Source: Actinomycetota bacterium (lineage in GTDB: Bacteria > Actinomycetota > Thermoleophilia > Solirubrobacterales > Solirubrobacteraceae). From it: a stretch of 14,619 bases of DNA. Of the stretch, positions 1-6,565 are shown in pieces. The stretch spans positions 1 through 14,619 of the forward strand of contig WLNV01000018.1 of the NCBI GenBank assembly GCA_009699615.1, written 5' to 3'. The notes under the pieces are model-generated. The model was given only the letters and a program-made list of their open reading frames with translations, ran no database searches and was not told the DNA's origin. A program made the position numbers and the translations under genes. Numbering within the stretch: the stretch's first letter is position 1; the number at the start of each line of letters is the position of its first letter.

Positions 1-106
1 AGGCCGGTTCGATTCCCGCGTAGTGGACGTAGGTCAGGTAGGCGGCGACGGCGATGCCAAGCAGTACCAGCGCGAGCGCTGCGCGATAGAGACGGCGGTC
101 AAGCAC
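1..106 (-). CDS. VKOR family membrane protein, N-terminal fragment (runs off left edge)
   Basis: The first 35 codons of a gene truncated by the window edge. It starts with GTG (106-104), 7 nt after the stop codon of the DsbA-like gene. The translation opens VLDRRLYRAA, continues as one hydrophobic helix, and reaches AAYLTYVHYAGIEPA. This is the typical N-terminus of bacterial vitamin K epoxide reductase homologues, where the next residue is normally the first redox Cys; only the first base (t) of that codon lies in the window. Known role: VKOR proteins reoxidise DsbA-like thiol oxidases and pass electrons to quinone, replacing DsbB in actinobacteria. Adjacency to a DsbA-like gene supports this. 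The redox Cys pairs lie outside the window and cannot be checked. Confidence 0.8.
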   Translation of the reverse strand, partial: MLDRRLYRAALALVLLGIAVAAYLTYVHYAGIEPA

Positions 107-113
107 TCGCGCT

Positions 114-848
114 CTACTTCAGCAGCGCGTCGAACGCCGACTTGAAGGCATCGGCATTGCCGATGTCGACCTCAAGCTTCGTGTACGGGCCGCCGGTCGG
201 GCCAACAACAAACGAGGGGGTCGATGCCACGCCGTACTTCTGGGCGCCGGCGGCGGCAGCGGCGAGAGGCACAGCCGCGGCCGGTGTTTTGCGGAAGGCG
301 TTGGCCTTGGCGGCGTCAACGCCCGCACCGGCGTAGAGCTTGTTGATGAACGAGTCGGTCACGTAGCCGCTTCGTTCAGTGCCCTGATTGAAGTAGAAGA
401 GGTGAGTGAAGTTCCACTCGAGGTTCTGCTCGCCTGCGGCAACGCCGGCGCGAGCGGCGGTCTCCGAATCGGGGCCGATGAAGGTAAGCGGCGCCAATTC
501 CATCCGCAGCTTGCCGGTGCGGACGTAGTCATTGATCAGCACCGGCATCGTGCCCAGCGCATAGTCGCGGCAGAACGGGCACTGGTAGTCGGCGTACTCA
601 ATCATTGTCACGGGAGCGTTCTTATTGCCGAGCGCGTTGCCCTGTTGCGGAATACCGTCGAGCATCGCCTTCGTCTCTTTCAGACCCTTCAGCGGCCCGT
701 TCGCACTCGGCGCACCGCCGTTGCTGTTGCTGTCGCCTGAGCTGATCAGGATAAGGACGGCGGCGACGACGACAACGACCGCCACGAGGGCGGCGATCAT
801 CACGTTGCGGCGCTTCTTGGGGTCTGGGGTGCTGTAGGCAGTGCTCAT
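114..848 (-). CDS. DsbA-family membrane-anchored thiol:disulfide oxidoreductase
   Basis: A 244-residue protein. A basic cytoplasmic N-terminus (KKRRN, 11-15) is followed by one uncleaved-looking membrane helix (about 16-37), a Gly/Asn/Ser linker, and an extracytoplasmic thioredoxin-fold domain (about 75-244). Visible motifs are the redox site C90-P-F-C93 after EYADYQ, and the cis-proline loop STPS (cis-Pro at 211). This is the DsbA_4/Thioredoxin_4 type common in actinobacteria. It should introduce or isomerise disulfides in exported proteins, with the downstream VKOR-like protein as its recycling partner (same strand, 7-nt gap). Start is ATG at 848; the Shine-Dalgarno match is weak. The gene diverges from the DUF427 gene across a 76-bp intergenic region. 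Family assignment is firm; the substrate is unknown. Confidence 0.93.
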   Translation of the reverse strand: MSTAYSTPDPKKRRNVMIAALVAVVVVVAAVLILISSGDSNSNGGAPSANGPLKGLKETKAMLDGIPQQGNALGNKNAPVTMIEYADYQCPFCRDYALGTMPVLINDYVRTGKLRMELAPLTFIGPDSETAARAGVAAGEQNLEWNFTHLFYFNQGTERSGYVTDSFINKLYAGAGVDAAKANAFRKTPAAAVPLAAAAAGAQKYGVASTPSFVVGPTGGPYTKLEVDIGNADAFKSAFDALLK

Positions 849-924
849 TGGCTCATTCTCGCAGGTTCCGATTGAAGCTGGTGCTGATCCGGTCGACGTT
901 CAGCGTCGTAGCCTAAGCAGAGCG

Positions 925-1392
925 ATGAGCGAGAACGTCTGGGATTACCCGAGGCCACCGCGTCTTGAGCCATGCAAGCGGCGCGCAAGGGTCGAATTCG
1001 GCGGCGAACTGATCGCCGACAGCAGTCGTGCGCTGCGCGTCCTTGAAACAAGCCACCCCCCGGTGATCTACATCCCTCTTCAGGATTTCGTCGCTGCGGC
1101 CTTGGTCCCCTCCGACCAAGGCTCGACCTTCTGCGAATTCAAGGGCGTCGCTGAGTATCTCGACGTATGCGCTGGCGGCAAGGTGGCAGCTGCCGCCGCA
1201 TGGACCTACCCAAACCCGGTCGCCGCCTACACGGCGCTGGCTGGTCACATCGCCGTCTACCCGGAGCGGATGGATCGCTGCCTGCTCGACGACGAGGTGG
1301 TTCGCGCGCAGGAAGGCGACTTCTACGGCGGCTGGGTAACCGACGAGATCGAGGGGCCGCTCAAGGGCGGGCCTGGCACCCGCGGCTGGTGA
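925..1392 (+). CDS. DUF427 domain-containing protein
   Basis: A 155-residue soluble protein. I chose ATG 925 (MSENVWDYPRPP) because the family N-terminus begins there; the in-frame ATG at 841 would add 28 residues lying over the divergent DsbA-like promoter. Family-typical segments are VEFGGELIADSSRALRVLE, PPVIYIPLQDF, the Cys-x-x-x-Lys-Gly stretch CEFKGVAEY, AAWTYPNP, HIAVYPERMD, and the C-terminal GDFYGGWVTDEI...GGPGTRGW. DUF427 (PF04248) proteins are widespread in actinobacteria and have no established activity. A TAGCCT hexamer (909-914) sits 10 nt before the ATG and may be its -10 box, giving a very short leader. The gene converges on the antiporter operon with a 24-nt gap and no obvious terminator. 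Confidence 0.9.
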   Translation: MSENVWDYPRPPRLEPCKRRARVEFGGELIADSSRALRVLETSHPPVIYIPLQDFVAAALVPSDQGSTFCEFKGVAEYLDVCAGGKVAAAAAWTYPNPVAAYTALAGHIAVYPERMDRCLLDDEVVRAQEGDFYGGWVTDEIEGPLKGGPGTRGW

Positions 1393-1416
1393 CTGCTCCA
1401 GGATCCCAACGACCCA

Positions 1417-2604
1417 CTAGCTAGACCCGGAGCGGGCGGCGATCCAGCGGCGGGAGAATGGATCCGCGAAGCGCGTAGCAAGCGACCCGATCAGCGCCAA
1501 CGCGAGGACGTAGCCGGCGGTGATCGGCCCGATCCGCGCGTCAACGCCGGCGGCAACCGCCAGCGAAGCGATCACGATCGCAAACTCACCGCGCGGGATC
1601 AGCACCGTTGCGGCGCGCAAGCGTGAGGCAAACTTTCCGTGGGCGCGCGCCGCCACATACCAGCCGGTGAGCATCTTTCCGCCGATACCCGCAGCACAGA
1701 GCAGCGCAACCCATCCAATCTCTGGCAGCAGACCGCCAAGGTCAATCTGCAGGCCGAAGAAGACAAAGAAGGCCGCGGCGAAGAGGTCCCGCAGCGGTGC
1801 CAGCGTGCTGCGCGTGCGATCGGCGAGGCGGCCGGAGACGACGATCCCCACAAGGAACGCGCCGACAGCAGCCGAGACCTGAACAAGTTCGGCCACCCCA
1901 GCTACCAGCAGCGTGACGCCGAGCATCATCAAGACCAGCGACTCGCCCGCAGCGGAACCAAAGGCGCGCTCGGCGTGCGAAGAGCCCCGGACGGCGAAGA
2001 AGAGCACGAGCGCAACAACGGCCAAGGCGACGGCCATTGAACCGAGCGCTGCGGCCAGCGCGCCGCCCGCAAGCAGGACGGTGAGCAGCGGAAGGTAAGC
2101 AGCCATCGCCACATCCTCGATCACCAGGACCGAGAGAACGCCCTGCGTTTCGCGGTTACCGATTCGCCCTAAATCTTCAATCGTCCGTGCCACGATTCCC
2201 GACGATGACGCCCAAGTAATCCCGACGAGGGCGAAGATCGCGACCGGTTCGAGCCCCATCAGCAGGCCAATCGCGATCGCCGGCACCACGTTGAGGAAGG
2301 CGTCGACGGCGCCCGAGCGGGCCTGATGGCGAAGCGTGCCGAGCAGCTCCTTGCCCGTGTACTCAAGACCGATGAAGAACAGCAGCAGGACAACGCCGAT
2401 CGCTGCTCCTACATCGATCACTTGCGGCGCAACATCAATCGGGCTTATGCCAAGCAGTACGCCAACAGCAAGATAGAACGCGACCGGGCTCGTTCGCAGC
2501 CGCTGCGCGAGCTTTGAGAGCAGCCCGAGAAGCAGCAGCAAGCCGCCGATCTCGAGCAGTACAACGGCAATGTCGGTGCCCGGAGCGGCGGCGGCCAGCG
2601 CCAC
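1417..2604 (-). CDS. Cation:proton antiporter, CPA2/Kef type (KhtU-like)
   Basis: A 395-residue integral membrane protein with about 12 hydrophobic segments and no C-terminal RCK domain. Motifs of the CPA2 monovalent cation/proton antiporter family are visible: LLLLFFIGLEY (about 73-82), the unwound-helix region GITWASSSGIVART (128-141), LSVLVIEDVAMAAYLP with the membrane aspartate D164, and IPRGEFAIVIA in the C-terminal half. Start is GTG at 2604, 4 nt after the stop of the upstream TrkA-C gene, so the two are almost certainly translationally coupled. A lone antiporter plus a separate TrkA-C regulatory subunit matches the Bacillus KhtTU K+/H+ antiporter layout. Expected role: K+ (or Na+) efflux and pH homeostasis at the cytoplasmic membrane. 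Ion selectivity cannot be read from sequence. Confidence 0.93.
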   Translation of the reverse strand: MALAAAAPGTDIAVVLLEIGGLLLLLGLLSKLAQRLRTSPVAFYLAVGVLLGISPIDVAPQVIDVGAAIGVVLLLFFIGLEYTGKELLGTLRHQARSGAVDAFLNVVPAIAIGLLMGLEPVAIFALVGITWASSSGIVARTIEDLGRIGNRETQGVLSVLVIEDVAMAAYLPLLTVLLAGGALAAALGSMAVALAVVALVLFFAVRGSSHAERAFGSAAGESLVLMMLGVTLLVAGVAELVQVSAAVGAFLVGIVVSGRLADRTRSTLAPLRDLFAAAFFVFFGLQIDLGGLLPEIGWVALLCAAGIGGKMLTGWYVAARAHGKFASRLRAATVLIPRGEFAIVIASLAVAAGVDARIGPITAGYVLALALIGSLATRFADPFSRRWIAARSGSS

Positions 2605-2608
2605 CGGT

Positions 2609-3094
2609 CTATCGACCCTCGAAGAGCGCTTCTGCTTCGCGCACGCCTTCCAGCGTGCCTACCACGATCACCGTGTCACCGGCCTCGAATTGCTGATCCG
2701 GAGTCGGCGCGGGGATCGCGCCGCTCTCGCGCAGCAGCGCGATGATCGACACACCGGTGCGCGTCCGCAGCTCCGAGTCCGCGATCGTGCGACCGGCGTA
2801 AGGCGTCCCGGCTGCGATGTCGACCCACTCGATCACCAGCCCTCCGACGGCCTCGCGAACAGCACCAAGGCTCTGAGCCAGCTGCGAGATTCCGAGCAGC
2901 TCCGCAAGCGCCTCGGCGTCAGCTTCATCGAGTCTCAAAGTTCGCTCGCAGCTGTCAGGGTCGTCGCGGCTGTAAACCAGGAGTTCGCGGTCGCCAGCTA
3001 GGTGTTTGAGCACACCGACGCGCTCACCACGGTGCGTAGTGAACTCGTGTCGGACACCGACTCCGGGAAGGCGAGTTTCATCGATCGTCGTCAT
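2609..3094 (-). CDS. Antiporter regulatory subunit with TrkA-C domain (KhtT-like)
   Basis: A 161-residue soluble protein, close to the KhtT family's usual size. The N-terminal domain (about 1-80) begins with the family-typical DETRLPGVGVRHEF and ends in LGISQL. The C-terminal TrkA-C/RCK-C domain (about 85-161) shows IEWVDIAAGTPYAGRTIADSELR, GVSIIALLRESG, PTPDQQFEAGDTVIVVGT. In the KhtTU family this subunit gates the membrane antiporter in response to pH and small ligands such as cyclic di-AMP; that role is transferred from the family, not seen here. It is the first gene of the two-gene operon. It probably has a leaderless transcript: TACGAT lies exactly 6 nt before the ATG, and no Shine-Dalgarno sequence is visible. 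Confidence 0.92.
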   Translation of the reverse strand: MTTIDETRLPGVGVRHEFTTHRGERVGVLKHLAGDRELLVYSRDDPDSCERTLRLDEADAEALAELLGISQLAQSLGAVREAVGGLVIEWVDIAAGTPYAGRTIADSELRTRTGVSIIALLRESGAIPAPTPDQQFEAGDTVIVVGTLEGVREAEALFEGR

Positions 3095-3100
3095 GGAGCG

Positions 3101-3106
3101 ATCGTA
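3101..3106 (-). promoter_or_regulatory. -10 box TACGAT of the antiporter operon (leaderless geometry)
   Basis: On the minus strand TACGAT is followed by 6 nt (CGCTCC) and the ATG of the regulatory-subunit gene. Transcription would begin at or next to the start codon. No convincing -35 hexamer is present; the upstream region runs into the 3' end of tRNA-Asp. Confidence 0.5.
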
Positions 3107-3136
3107 GCCCAGAGAAGGTCTACTGCACGGGGAAAA

Positions 3137-3210
<74 letters not shown>

Positions 3211-3331
3211 GGGCGCCTGCGAAGTATGACAATCCCGCCGCCGCATCGCTCAGCGGCGACCGCAACTCTGCCGATCGAGGGGGGTTTCACCGTCTGCAAC
3301 CTGCAACGCAAACCAACGGGAAGGAACCCGA

Positions 3332-3982
3332 ATGCAACGCAATCGAATCATCCCAATCCTCGGTGCCTCACTGGCTGCGCTGGCAGCTACGGCCTCCGTC
3401 GCATCGGCAGCCAGCGTCACCGGCACCGACTCCGGCGAACGACTTATCGGAACGAAGGCAGCAGACTCAATCTCCGCTCTCGGCGGCAACGACCGCGTAT
3501 TCGCCCTAAACGGCGCTGACGTGGTTACAGCGGGAGAAGGCAACGACCTTGTGGTCGGTGGCCGCGGCGACGACAACCTGTCAGGCGAAGCAGGCAACGA
3601 CTTGCTGTTCGCGAACGCTGGCGTTGACGTCCTCAACGGCGGCGACGGAAACGACCGTCTCTGGGCAGTCGCGCGCGCCGACGTGGTTCCTGGAGCTGAT
3701 GGCGCCGCCGACGCTGTTGGCGACACGCTCAACGGTGGCGCAGGCAACGACCGCCTAAACGCCCGTGACGGCGAAGCCGACGCGATCAGCTGCGGCGACG
3801 GCACCGACGTTGCGAACCTCGACAACGCCGACGTGATCAGCGATGCGACGGCAGAGAACGCGAACGGATCCTGCGAGACCGTCAAGCGCGCCGAGCCGAA
3901 GACACGTGACGCAAACGCAATCAATGAAACTCTCCAGCAGCGCCTGGCGGACATTCTCGCCAAGCTGCGCGGCAACCGCTAA
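3332..3982 (+). CDS. Secreted RTX-like calcium-binding repeat protein
   Basis: A 216-residue exported protein. The signal peptide MQRNRIIPILGASLAALAA ends at a likely ASVASA/AS site (after residue 26). The body (about 30-160) is built from degenerate RTX nonapeptides of GGxGxDxLx type: GGNDRVFAL, GEGNDLVVG, GRGDDNLSG, EAGNDLLFA, GGDGNDRLWA, GGAGNDRLNA, CGDGTDVANL. These form calcium-binding parallel beta-rolls in known members. A two-Cys module follows (C154 in ISCGDGTD, C181 in GSCETV), probably a disulfide, then an amphipathic helical tail (about 195-216). ATG 3332 is preceded by AAGGA at 6-nt spacing, a good Shine-Dalgarno. It is monocistronic, closed by the hairpin at 4008-4037. No protease or cytolysin domain and no type I secretion gene is seen, so a structural or cell-surface role is more likely than a toxin. 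Confidence 0.88.
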   Translation: MQRNRIIPILGASLAALAATASVASAASVTGTDSGERLIGTKAADSISALGGNDRVFALNGADVVTAGEGNDLVVGGRGDDNLSGEAGNDLLFANAGVDVLNGGDGNDRLWAVARADVVPGADGAADAVGDTLNGGAGNDRLNARDGEADAISCGDGTDVANLDNADVISDATAENANGSCETVKRAEPKTRDANAINETLQQRLADILAKLRGNR

Positions 3983-4007
3983 GCAGCAGCGCAGCACGCA
4001 GCAGTAG

Positions 4008-4037
4008 CGAACGGCCCCGTCCCCCCGGGGCCGTTCG
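4008..4037 (+). terminator. Strong hairpin terminator after the RTX-like gene
   Basis: A perfect 11-bp inverted repeat CGAACGGCCCC / GGGGCCGTTCG with an 8-nt, C-rich loop, starting 25 nt after the stop codon. It is followed by TCTGCTC rather than a T-tract, so it is a GC-rich actinobacterial-type hairpin and could act in both directions. It insulates the RTX-like gene from the P450 gene. Confidence 0.7.
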
Positions 4038-4062
4038 TCTGCTCGGGGAGCGTTAGCTGCAG

Positions 4063-4068
4063 TAGCCT
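4063..4068 (+). promoter_or_regulatory. -10 box TAGCCT of the P450 gene (leaderless geometry)
   Basis: TAGCCT lies 5 nt before an in-frame GTG (4074) and 8 nt before the ATG (4077). No Shine-Dalgarno sequence is present. The transcript probably starts at or just before the start codon, which leaves the GTG/ATG choice open. Confidence 0.4.
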
Positions 4069-4076
4069 GATCAGTG

Positions 4077-5477
4077 ATGCTCGAAGGCCCGGCTCCCCAC
4101 AGCCCTAACCCACTGAAGCTGATGCTCCAGGACGTCGTCGACGACCGTGCGGCAACGGTCCCTTGGCCCCCCGGCCCACGGAACTTCAGCCTCGCCAACA
4201 CGAAGCGCTTTTCGGAGGACCCGCTCGGCATGTACCTCGAGTACTACGAGCGCTATGGCCCGGTCTTCACGATCAAGGTGCTCCACTTCAACGCGGTGAT
4301 GATGCTCGGGCCAGAAGCGAATCACTACATGCTCGTCTCGCACGCCGACAACTTCACCTGGCGCGAGGGCTACATGCGCGACCTGATTCCGCTGCTCGGC
4401 GATGGAATGCTGACGATCGACGGCGCCTTCCATCGCTCATCGCGCAAACTGATGCTTCCCGCCTTTCACAGCAAGAAGATCGCCAGCGCAACCGAGATCA
4501 TCAATGAAGAAGTTGACCGCGCCGCAGAGGACCTTATTCCCGGCACTGTGATCGACCTTTACGACTGGGTCCGTCACCTAGCGCTGCGCGTCGCACTGAG
4601 GGCGCTCTTCGGCCTCGACCCGGACAAGGCCCGCGCCGGTGACTTCGACGCCGTAACCGAGTTCGAGAACGCACTCTCGTTCCACGCCCGCGACTTCGCG
4701 CTGCAGCTGGCGCGCGGCCCGTTCACGCCCTACGCCAAGCTCGTCAAGTCGCGTGCGCGGCTTGATCAACTGATCTACGGCGAGATCGACCGCCGCCGAG
4801 CCAACGGCGAACGCGGCGACGACGTCCTCTCACTGCTGCTCGACGCTGAGGATGAGGACGGCCAGAGCCTTGAGGACCGCCACATCCGCGACCACGCGAT
4901 GACGCTGCTCTTCGCTGGCCACGACACAACCAGTTCCAGCGTCACCTTCATGTTCTACGAACTCTCAAAGAACCCCGAGCTGCTCGATGATCCTCAGATC
5001 ACTCCGGAGATGATCTTCGATGAGACTCTGCGGATGTACCCGCCGGCCTACATCGGCCCGCGCCGCTCGGTTGAACCGTTCGAGTTTGCCGGCGTGACCG
5101 TTCCCGGCAAGGCGCATGTCAACTACTGCTCGTGGGCCAGCCACCACCTTCCAGACGTTTGGGACTCACCTGAAACCTTCGACCCGATGCGATTCACCGA
5201 AGCGGGCAAGAAAGCAATGAAGAAGGGTCAATACATCCCCTTCGGCGGCGGCTCACGCACCTGTCTGGGGATGCGATTCGGCCAAGCCGAGGTTGGCGCG
5301 ATCATGCGCGCGATCTTCGAGCGCTGCCGCCTCGAGGTGCTGCCCGGCTACGAGCTCAACATCCGCCTCGCGCCAACGATCTCGCCTACCCAGGGAATGC
5401 CTGTGATGGTTCACCGCGCCGAACCGGCGCGCGTCTTAAGCAATACACCGCAGGCTGCAGTCGAAGTCGCTGCCTAG
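4077..5477 (+). CDS. Cytochrome P450 monooxygenase
   Basis: A 466-residue soluble P450 with no membrane anchor. Landmarks: N-terminal proline-rich PWPPGPRNF (29-37), helix C region HRSSRKLMLPAF (119-130), I-helix oxygen-activation motif AGHDTTS (280-286), K-helix ExxR E316-T-L-R319, PERF-like FDPMRF (368-373), and the heme loop FGGGSRTCLG with axial Cys396. The stretch from NP (299-300) to E316 is short: the J/J' region resembles soluble class I enzymes, while the rest looks more like the CYP102/CYP110-type group. Redox partners are not nearby, so it probably uses shared ferredoxins. The substrate is unknown. The in-frame GTG at 4074 is an alternative start. The stop codon shares the tetranucleotide CTAG with the convergent DUF2752 gene. 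Confidence 0.95.
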   Translation: MLEGPAPHSPNPLKLMLQDVVDDRAATVPWPPGPRNFSLANTKRFSEDPLGMYLEYYERYGPVFTIKVLHFNAVMMLGPEANHYMLVSHADNFTWREGYMRDLIPLLGDGMLTIDGAFHRSSRKLMLPAFHSKKIASATEIINEEVDRAAEDLIPGTVIDLYDWVRHLALRVALRALFGLDPDKARAGDFDAVTEFENALSFHARDFALQLARGPFTPYAKLVKSRARLDQLIYGEIDRRRANGERGDDVLSLLLDAEDEDGQSLEDRHIRDHAMTLLFAGHDTTSSSVTFMFYELSKNPELLDDPQITPEMIFDETLRMYPPAYIGPRRSVEPFEFAGVTVPGKAHVNYCSWASHHLPDVWDSPETFDPMRFTEAGKKAMKKGQYIPFGGGSRTCLGMRFGQAEVGAIMRAIFERCRLEVLPGYELNIRLAPTISPTQGMPVMVHRAEPARVLSNTPQAAVEVAA

Positions 5478-5857
5478 CGGATCGCGTTTAGGTTCGCCAG
5501 CGCTACGAGCCACGGGCCGAGTAGCAAAGCGAACGGCAGCGCGACGACGGCCGCTGGATGCGTCTGAAGCCAGCCGCCGAAGCGTCTCGCCCAATCCGGC
5601 AGCGCCGTCCGCTGCTGCCAAAGCCGCCAAGCCGCTGTGAACATCGCACCGGCGATCACAAACCAGATCACGAGCCAGCTCCAGTTGAAACGCATTGCAC
5701 CACCTGCATCGCCGTGCGAGAAGAGCACGAAGGCCCGAGTCGCGCCGCAGGCCGGGCATGGCACACCGGTTGCCTGCAACATCGGGCAGCCACCGCCGCC
5801 GTTGGCAATCGAAGTGCTGAAGCAGAGCAGCGCCGTCAGGAATGGCGCGACCAGCAC
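5474..5857 (-). CDS. DUF2752 membrane protein
   Basis: At least 127 residues. The DUF2752 signature is clear: C24-PMLQATG-VP-C34-PAC37-GATRAF, between a first hydrophobic segment and two further membrane helices (about 57-75 and 100-120). The cysteines suggest metal or redox chemistry, but no function is established for the family. The start is uncertain. GTG 5857 is the only standard in-frame start downstream of the TAA of the upstream gene, yet it falls inside the first hydrophobic segment. The 108 nt before it are open in the same frame and read like protein (VHKRRLSADQQRAFYLGGGA), so a non-standard start further upstream is possible. The gene overlaps the convergent P450 stop by 4 bp (CTAG). 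Confidence 0.85.
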   Translation of the reverse strand: MLVAPFLTALLCFSTSIANGGGGCPMLQATGVPCPACGATRAFVLFSHGDAGGAMRFNWSWLVIWFVIAGAMFTAAWRLWQQRTALPDWARRFGGWLQTHPAAVVALPFALLLGPWLVALANLNAIR

Positions 5858-5965
5858 CGCCAGCGCGCCACCGCCGAGGTAGAAAGCGCGCTGCTGGTCA
5901 GCGCTAAGCCGCCGCTTATGAACGTGCTCGCAGCTTGTGTGCGAAGTGGCGATCTGCGTACCCGC

Positions 5966-6442
5966 TTAGTTCGTGTTGATGGTGTTGAAGTCGGTGCTGG
6001 CGACACCAATGATCAACATGATCACGAAGATCACGAGCGCGACGGCGCCGAGGATCAAGCCGGTCATCCACATCCAGTTGGACGCGCCGCGCTTCTCGGC
6101 TTCCTTCTTGCCGAGGATGCCGCAGACAACGGCAGCGATCGCCAACGGGATTCCAATGCAGCACCACGAGGTGAGCAGGCCGATGAGCCCGCAGACGAAT
6201 GCGGCGATCGCAAGGCCGCCTTGACCGGGTTGTATTGGCACCGTGCCGGCTGCCGGGGCGACCGGCTGCGCGACCGGTGCGGTCGTCGGCGGTTGCATCG
6301 CCGGAGCCGCAGGCGGCGCGGCGGGCGGAGGAGTCGCGGGTGGCTGCGCGGGCGGAGGAGTTGCTGGCGGCGTTGACTCTGCCGGAGTCTCAGGAGTGTC
6401 AGGAGTCTCAGGCTGTTCTGGCGTATCGGAATCTTGAGTCAT
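5966..6442 (-). CDS. Proline-rich DUF4190-like two-helix membrane protein
   Basis: 158 residues from ATG 6442 (MTQDSDTPEQ). The upstream ATG at 6502 is rejected because the promoter lies between the two. An acidic then Pro/Ala/Thr-rich, disordered cytoplasmic tail (about 1-72) precedes two membrane helices (about 75-105 and 125-150). Between them are CGILGKKEAEKRGASNWMWM and short loops, as in DUF4190-type proteins with the GxxLAIAAFVCGLIGLL opening. A WCC motif lies in the first helix. Function is unknown; such proteins often neighbour DUF2752 and related small membrane families, as here. The transcript is probably leaderless (TACGTT 6 nt before ATG, with a candidate -35 TTGCGG at 17-bp spacing). 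A single promoter may serve this gene and DUF2752. Confidence 0.8.
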   Translation of the reverse strand: MTQDSDTPEQPETPDTPETPAESTPPATPPPAQPPATPPPAAPPAAPAMQPPTTAPVAQPVAPAAGTVPIQPGQGGLAIAAFVCGLIGLLTSWCCIGIPLAIAAVVCGILGKKEAEKRGASNWMWMTGLILGAVALVIFVIMLIIGVASTDFNTINTN

Positions 6443-6448
6443 AGTCCG

Positions 6449-6477
6449 AACGTACACCAGCGGTATCGCTCCCGCAA
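6449..6477 (-). promoter_or_regulatory. Promoter of the DUF4190-like gene: TTGCGG-17-TACGTT
   Basis: On the minus strand TTGCGG (6477-6472) is separated by 17 nt from TACGTT (6454-6449). The ATG then follows after 6 nt (CGGACT). This is the best-looking complete promoter in the window and again has leaderless geometry. Confidence 0.5.
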
Positions 6478-6501
6478 GCGTGTTTTCGCGTCGGAACGAC
6501 A

Positions 6502-6533
6502 ACGGGCCGCCGCGCTGATGCGCGACGGCCCGT
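6502..6533 (-). terminator. Hairpin terminator between membrane-protein genes
   Basis: ACGGGCCG pairs with CGGCCCGT (8 bp). Then comes one C/A mismatch, a 5-bp inner stem CGCGC/GCGCG and a TGAT loop. It lies 32 nt beyond the stop of the minus-strand gene at 6566, followed on that strand by TGTCGTTCC, which is only mildly T-rich. It fits a GC-rich intrinsic terminator ending the TrpB2/membrane-protein transcript. Confidence 0.6.
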
Positions 6534-6565
6534 GGCCAACAGAATTTCTTGCTTAGACGCTGCGG

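Noticed and set aside
735..749. Interrupted palindrome CCTGAGCTGATCAGG, similar to the crotonase palindrome half-sites
   Set aside because: It lies inside the DsbA-like coding region at the end of the membrane helix, with imperfect symmetry and no promoter role.
3236..3258. CGCCGC/GCGGCG inverted repeat in the leader region of the RTX-like gene
   Set aside because: Six GC-only base pairs around an 8-nt loop are easily found by chance in this GC-rich sequence; no riboswitch-like structure surrounds it.
3250..3975. 241-residue open frame antisense to the RTX-like gene
   Set aside because: Ser/Ala/Pro-rich low-complexity translation that mirrors the third-base bias of the real gene; the sense frame has a signal peptide, Shine-Dalgarno and repeats.
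4071..4433. 120-residue minus-strand open frame over the P450 start
   Set aside because: No domain or Shine-Dalgarno; the charged, His/Val-rich composition is typical of an antisense shadow.
6290..6425. Repetitive GC-rich tract with recurring GGCGG/GGAG units, considered as a tandem repeat or CRISPR-like array
   Set aside because: It encodes the Pro/Ala/Thr-rich tail of the DUF4190-like protein; units are irregular codon-level repeats with no constant repeat/spacer structure.
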